9,436 nt of DNA from Bacteroidales bacterium. Its GTDB lineage: Bacteria; Bacteroidota; Bacteroidia; Bacteroidales; UBA7960. The stretch lies in assembly GCA_007122505.1 (NCBI GenBank), contig SKTQ01000060.1, forward strand, positions 1 to 9,436, read 5' to 3'. A model generated the notes under the pieces. The model was not told the DNA's origin. It did not search any database and saw only the letters and a program-made list of their open reading frames with translations. Position numbers and translations under genes: made by a program. This document shows positions 6,512 to 9,436 of this stretch, piece by piece. The number at the start of each line of letters is the position of its first letter. Within the stretch, counting starts at the first letter, position 1.

Positions 6512-6772
6512 TCAATCTTCCAGTTGATAGGTTTCGTCTTTCCGTTTGGCTTCACGCTTTTTTTTCATGTTGCGGTAATAAGACCACAGCCAACTGGTGA
6601 TAAATCCCAACAGAAATATGACAGGATAAACCAGGAAGCCATACCCTCTAATCTCAAGCCAGAGGAAAGTAAATGTGACCTTGTCCCAATTTTGAATAAT
6701 AAAAATAATCACAACAAGGGCAATCAGTCCGTTGACCACCCAAAACAAAATGCTCTTCTTTTGGTTTTCCAT
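6512..6772 (-). CDS. LapA-like (DUF1049) small membrane protein
   Basis: Small inner-membrane protein resembling the LapA domain family (lipopolysaccharide assembly protein A, DUF1049); E. coli LapA works with LapB in control of LPS synthesis, but no such role is shown for this one. From the ATG at 6772 it has 86 aa: a first membrane helix (about 8-27), the short loop QNWDKVTFTFLWLEIRG typical of the family, a second helix (about 46-65) and a Lys/Arg-rich cytosolic tail ending QLED. An ATG at 6790 (92 aa) and a TTG at 6799 are alternative starts. A -7 box on this strand (6804-6797) would place the transcript start near 6792, leaving almost no leader for 6790 and favouring 6772. There is no lapB neighbour. 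The gene stands alone, convergent with nspC with no gap. Family assignment is probable from topology and the loop motif. Confidence 0.75.
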   Translation of the reverse strand: MENQKKSILFWVVNGLIALVVIIFIIQNWDKVTFTFLWLEIRGYGFLVYPVIFLLGFITSWLWSYYRNMKKKREAKRKDETYQLED

Positions 6773-6796
6773 AAGGTGCTTATTTTTCATTATGTT

Positions 6797-6804
6797 CAAA
6801 AATA
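6797..6804 (-). promoter_or_regulatory. -7 box of the LapA-like gene
   Basis: On the minus strand TATTTTTG matches TAnnTTTG, 24 nt upstream of the ATG at 6772. No TTTG is seen at -33; an ATG trinucleotide 22 nt upstream is the nearest thing to it. Confidence 0.4.
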
Positions 6805-6894
6805 AGTAATTTTAGCATTTCTTTTACATGATTACAGATTGTTTCTAACCCCAGCACCGGTATTCAATCTGGCCTAAACAGTTAAAACCGTTAA

Positions 6895-8598
6895 ATGACT
6901 ATTATGAGAGCTTTGTCTTATTTGAATGTATTGTTGATCATGCTAATCATGCACCCGGTTAGTGCCCAGGTGCAATTTGATTTTTCTGATGAGGCGGTAC
7001 AGAACCGCTTAATTGAGGATGTTTACACGCTGGCTTCTGATGAGATGGAAGGGCGCGAGGCCGGTACGGAGGGAGAGCGAAAAGCCGCTGCTTTCATCAA
7101 AATGCGTATGCAGGAAATTGGACTGCAACCCATGTTTGGTGAAAGCTTTTACCAGGAATTTCCCTTTCCGGGTGATTGGTTGTGGGGTGAGGACAATACC
7201 CTGGCCATTGGTGATAACGTATTTGTTCATGGCGAAGACTACCATGTGTTGCCCGGTTCGGCAAGCGGATTCTTTTCTCTGCCTTTTGTGGATGTGGGAT
7301 TTGGTTTAACCGGCCTGGAAGTTGATGGCTTTGAAGATTATTGTGATTATACCGGTTTGGAAGACATAGAGGGGAAGCTTTTTCTGATGGAGTTTTATGT
7401 GCCCGAAGAGCTTGACACCCTCGCTGATCGCCGGATTTTCCAGTTGTTGTTCCAGAAGGTGAGAACGGCACAGGAAAAAGGGGCGGCAGGTATTGTATTT
7501 GTCAACTCAAAGTCGGAGCGGGATGATCCTCCTTTTGACCTTCGCATGTCGCGAAGCGGCTTTGAGATGCCTGTTCTTTTTGCACATGAGGAAGTACACC
7601 GCACCATGCTGGAAAACCCCCGTGAGGAGCTCAGCATGGAGGTGAACATATACCGCGAAGAGCTTACGGCCATCAATGTGGCCGGTTATATTGACAACCA
7701 GGCTGAACGTACGGTTGTTATCGGTGCTCATTACGATCACATCGGATATGGTGGCAGGGGTTCCCGCAGCCCCGGTGAAAGAGCCATTCATCCGGGAGCT
7801 GATGACAATGCCAGCGGTACGGCAGGCATACTGGAAGCCGCGAGGTATATTTCTCACTCCACGCTTGATCAGCACAATTACATTTTTATTGCCTTCTCTG
7901 CCGAAGAGAAAGGGCTTATCGGCAGCCGGTATTTCACCGACAGCGATGCCTATAACATGGAGCAGATCAATTATATGTTTAACCTGGATATGATCGGCAG
8001 GCTGGAAGACAATAACTTAACCATTATCGGAACGGGAACATCACCGCAGTGGGATGAGCTGATTGACCAACATGCTCCGGAGCATTTGGTGATCCGGAAG
8101 AGCCCTGGCGGCAGGGGTGGTTCGGATCATACTTCTTTTTATCTGAAAGACATCCCTGTGTTGTTCTTTTTTACCGGTGTACATGAAGATTATCACCGGC
8201 CCGGCGACACGGCTGACAAGGTAAACTTCGAGGGCGCCCGTGAAATAACCTATTTTGCCTTGGACATGGTAAGGTCGCTGGATGCAATGGACAGGCTTGC
8301 ATTTACCCGGTCGTCAGCACCGGCAGCCGAACGCCCGCAAAGACGCACGGTCGCCTTAGGTCTCATGCCCGATCACGCCTTTGATGGAGAAGGGATGCGC
8401 GTGCTCTCGGTTACGGACGATCAGCCTGCATTCAATGCCGGCATGCAAAACGGTGATGTGATCATACGCATAAATGACATGCCGGTGGCAGAGATCTATA
8501 CATATATGGAAGCGTTGGGCAGTTTGAGCGGTGGCGACCTGGTGACCGTTGTGGTGAAAAGGGGAGAAGAGGAGCACACCCTGGAAGTGCAACTATAG
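6895..8598 (+). CDS. Exported M28 family metallopeptidase with PA-like and PDZ domains
   Basis: Di-zinc aminopeptidase-type M28 enzyme of 567 aa, likely periplasmic or outer-membrane associated. The N-terminus is a signal peptide with a hydrophobic core, with probable cleavage after VSA (about residue 24). A protease-associated (PA) type insert spans about 100-260, with the characteristic KGAAGIVFVN (195-204). The catalytic domain then shows the complete site by comparison with Streptomyces griseus aminopeptidase: His279 and Asp281 in GAHYDH, bridging Asp304 in GADDNASG, base Glu337 and ligand Glu338 in SAEEKGL, Asp365 in NLDMIG, and His434 in YHRPGDT. A C-terminal PDZ domain (about 485-567) includes AGMQNGDVIIRINDMPV. 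The ATG at 6904 gives an equally good signal peptide (MRAL...) and could be the true start. No cysteine lipobox or C-terminal sorting domain is seen. No partner gene is adjacent. The substrate is unknown; peptide scavenging or envelope turnover are guesses. Confidence 0.94.
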   Translation: MTIMRALSYLNVLLIMLIMHPVSAQVQFDFSDEAVQNRLIEDVYTLASDEMEGREAGTEGERKAAAFIKMRMQEIGLQPMFGESFYQEFPFPGDWLWGEDNTLAIGDNVFVHGEDYHVLPGSASGFFSLPFVDVGFGLTGLEVDGFEDYCDYTGLEDIEGKLFLMEFYVPEELDTLADRRIFQLLFQKVRTAQEKGAAGIVFVNSKSERDDPPFDLRMSRSGFEMPVLFAHEEVHRTMLENPREELSMEVNIYREELTAINVAGYIDNQAERTVVIGAHYDHIGYGGRGSRSPGERAIHPGADDNASGTAGILEAARYISHSTLDQHNYIFIAFSAEEKGLIGSRYFTDSDAYNMEQINYMFNLDMIGRLEDNNLTIIGTGTSPQWDELIDQHAPEHLVIRKSPGGRGGSDHTSFYLKDIPVLFFFTGVHEDYHRPGDTADKVNFEGAREITYFALDMVRSLDAMDRLAFTRSSAPAAERPQRRTVALGLMPDHAFDGEGMRVLSVTDDQPAFNAGMQNGDVIIRINDMPVAEIYTYMEALGSLSGGDLVTVVVKRGEEEHTLEVQL

Positions 8599-8684
8599 AG
8601 CTGTAATTTCTCTCTGCTAAAGCACGGGCTCAAGACCAACATCGGCAAAGATCTTGAATATTCTTGTGATTATTCATACTAAAC

Positions 8685-8691
8685 AAGGGAG
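8685..8691 (+). promoter_or_regulatory. Shine-Dalgarno site of gpsA
   Basis: AAGGGAG lies 8 nt before the ATG at 8700, a canonical ribosome-binding arrangement that no other gene in the window has. It fixes the gpsA start. A one-mismatch -7 box, TATTCTTG, lies at 8659-8666. Confidence 0.5.
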
Positions 8692-8699
8692 CGACAGTT

Positions 8700-9436
8700 A
8701 TGCAAAAAGTAGAAGTTGCAGTGATTGGGTCAGGGAGCTGGGCCACGGCCATCGTTAAGATCTTGCTGAACAATGTGGAAAAAGTACATTGGTGGGTCCG
8801 TGAGCAGGAAATTGCTGAACACCTCATGCAATACGGGCATAATCCCCGCTATCTGAGTTCGGTATCGTTTGACACCAAACGTCTGAATGTCTCCCACGAA
8901 CTAAACAGGGTACTCAACAAAGCAGATATTCCGGTGTTTTGCATTCCTGCAGCCTTTCTTGAAAAATCTTTGGAAGGGATGCATGCTTCTTTGCTGCGCG
9001 ATAAGCCTGTAGTGAGTGCGATAAAAGGGATCGTTCCCGGTCACAACCAGTTGGTGACAGAATTTTTTCATACGCGCTATGATATCCCATATAAACAATG
9101 TGTTATTGTGAGCGGGCCCAGTCACGCGGAAGAGGTGGCGCAGGAAAAACTGACCTACCTTACCATTGCCACCCAGAGTCGTGTAAATGGAGCTGCTGTT
9201 TCCGGCTTGTTTTCCAGCAGGTATATCAAAACCGATATCAGCAATGATCTGTTCGGTGCCGAATACGGCCCGGTATTGAAAAACATCATTGCCATTGCCA
9301 GTGGTATCTGCAGCGGTCTGGGTTATGGCGATAACTTCCACGCAGTTTTGATAAGCAATGCCCTGCAGGAGATCAGCCTTTTCCTGGAAACGGTCAAACC
9401 TGCGGAAAGGGATATCAGCAAATCGGTTTATCTTGG
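8700..9436 (+). CDS. gpsA: NAD(P)-dependent glycerol-3-phosphate dehydrogenase, N-terminal part (3' end outside window)
   Basis: Cytoplasmic enzyme that reduces dihydroxyacetone phosphate to sn-glycerol 3-phosphate, the backbone for phospholipid synthesis. The frame runs open from the ATG at 8700 to the last base, giving 245 complete codons of an expected 330 or so. The N-terminal Rossmann fold starts VAVIGSGSWATA with the dinucleotide loop at residues 10-15. IKGIVPG and GPSHAEEVA (139-147) follow; most GpsA proteins have GPSFA(K/R)EVA there, and the His/Glu form resembles what I recall of Bacteroidota sequences. The catalytic Lys194 lies in LKNIIAIASG, followed by the YGDN...A helix region. 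The visible end KSVYLG matches the start of the conserved SVYLGDLLVT-like segment. It lies 101 bp after the peptidase gene with its own Shine-Dalgarno site, so it is probably separately translated and perhaps separately transcribed. Confidence 0.95.
   Translation, partial: MQKVEVAVIGSGSWATAIVKILLNNVEKVHWWVREQEIAEHLMQYGHNPRYLSSVSFDTKRLNVSHELNRVLNKADIPVFCIPAAFLEKSLEGMHASLLRDKPVVSAIKGIVPGHNQLVTEFFHTRYDIPYKQCVIVSGPSHAEEVAQEKLTYLTIATQSRVNGAAVSGLFSSRYIKTDISNDLFGAEYGPVLKNIIAIASGICSGLGYGDNFHAVLISNALQEISLFLETVKPAERDISKSVYL

Noticed and set aside
8599..8683. In-frame open stretch after the peptidase TAG that could extend the protein by 27 codons on read-through
   Set aside because: The PDZ domain is already complete at the TAG, the extension has no recognisable sequence, and nothing suggests stop-codon recoding.
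8901..9341. A 146-codon minus-strand open frame within gpsA
   Set aside because: The plus frame reads through as GpsA with its conserved motifs; the antisense product has low-complexity, non-domain character.

Overview
The window looks like chromosomal DNA from a Bacteroidota bacterium, probably Bacteroidales or a related anaerobic or environmental lineage. The support is threefold: gene starts mostly lack Shine-Dalgarno sequences, several sit just downstream of TAnnTTTG boxes (the Bacteroidota -7 promoter element), and the proteins resemble Bacteroidota versions as I remember them (GpsA with a GPxHAEEVA motif, an NspC/carboxynorspermidine dehydrogenase pair, a periplasmic M28 peptidase with PA and PDZ domains). 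This is recognition from motifs; no database search was run.

Layout. 1-726 (+) is the 3' part of an alanine racemase, cut by the window edge. It overlaps tail to tail by 26 bp with a class I glutamine amidotransferase gene, TrpG/PabA type (701-1297, -). That gene is divergent from ridA (1410-1787, +), and two candidate -7 boxes lie almost back to back between them. 1788-2352 is the only long non-coding stretch. It is AT-rich and carries two different imperfect palindromic repeat elements (GCAGAT type at 1885-1980, CTTTGCG/CACAAAG type at 2061-2169). A perfect -7 box precedes the YifB/ComM ATPase gene (2353-3924, +). After a possible weak terminator come two same-strand genes for the carboxyspermidine route to spermidine: the dehydrogenase (4095-5294) and the decarboxylase nspC (5360-6511). 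The nspC stop codon abuts the stop codon of a small convergent LapA-like two-helix membrane protein gene (6512-6772, -). Next are an exported M28 metallopeptidase with PA-like and PDZ domains (6895-8598, +) and the 5' part of gpsA (8700 to the window end, +).

How the genes relate. Most are core housekeeping genes: D-alanine supply for the wall, folate or tryptophan precursor synthesis, enamine/imine detoxification, DNA processing during transformation, polyamine synthesis, an envelope protease and phospholipid precursor synthesis. Only the polyamine pair forms an obvious functional unit. I see no mobile element, CRISPR array, RNA gene, toxin-antitoxin or defence module, and no convincing sign of an undescribed multi-gene system. 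The most unusual material is the pair of repeat elements in 1885-2169.
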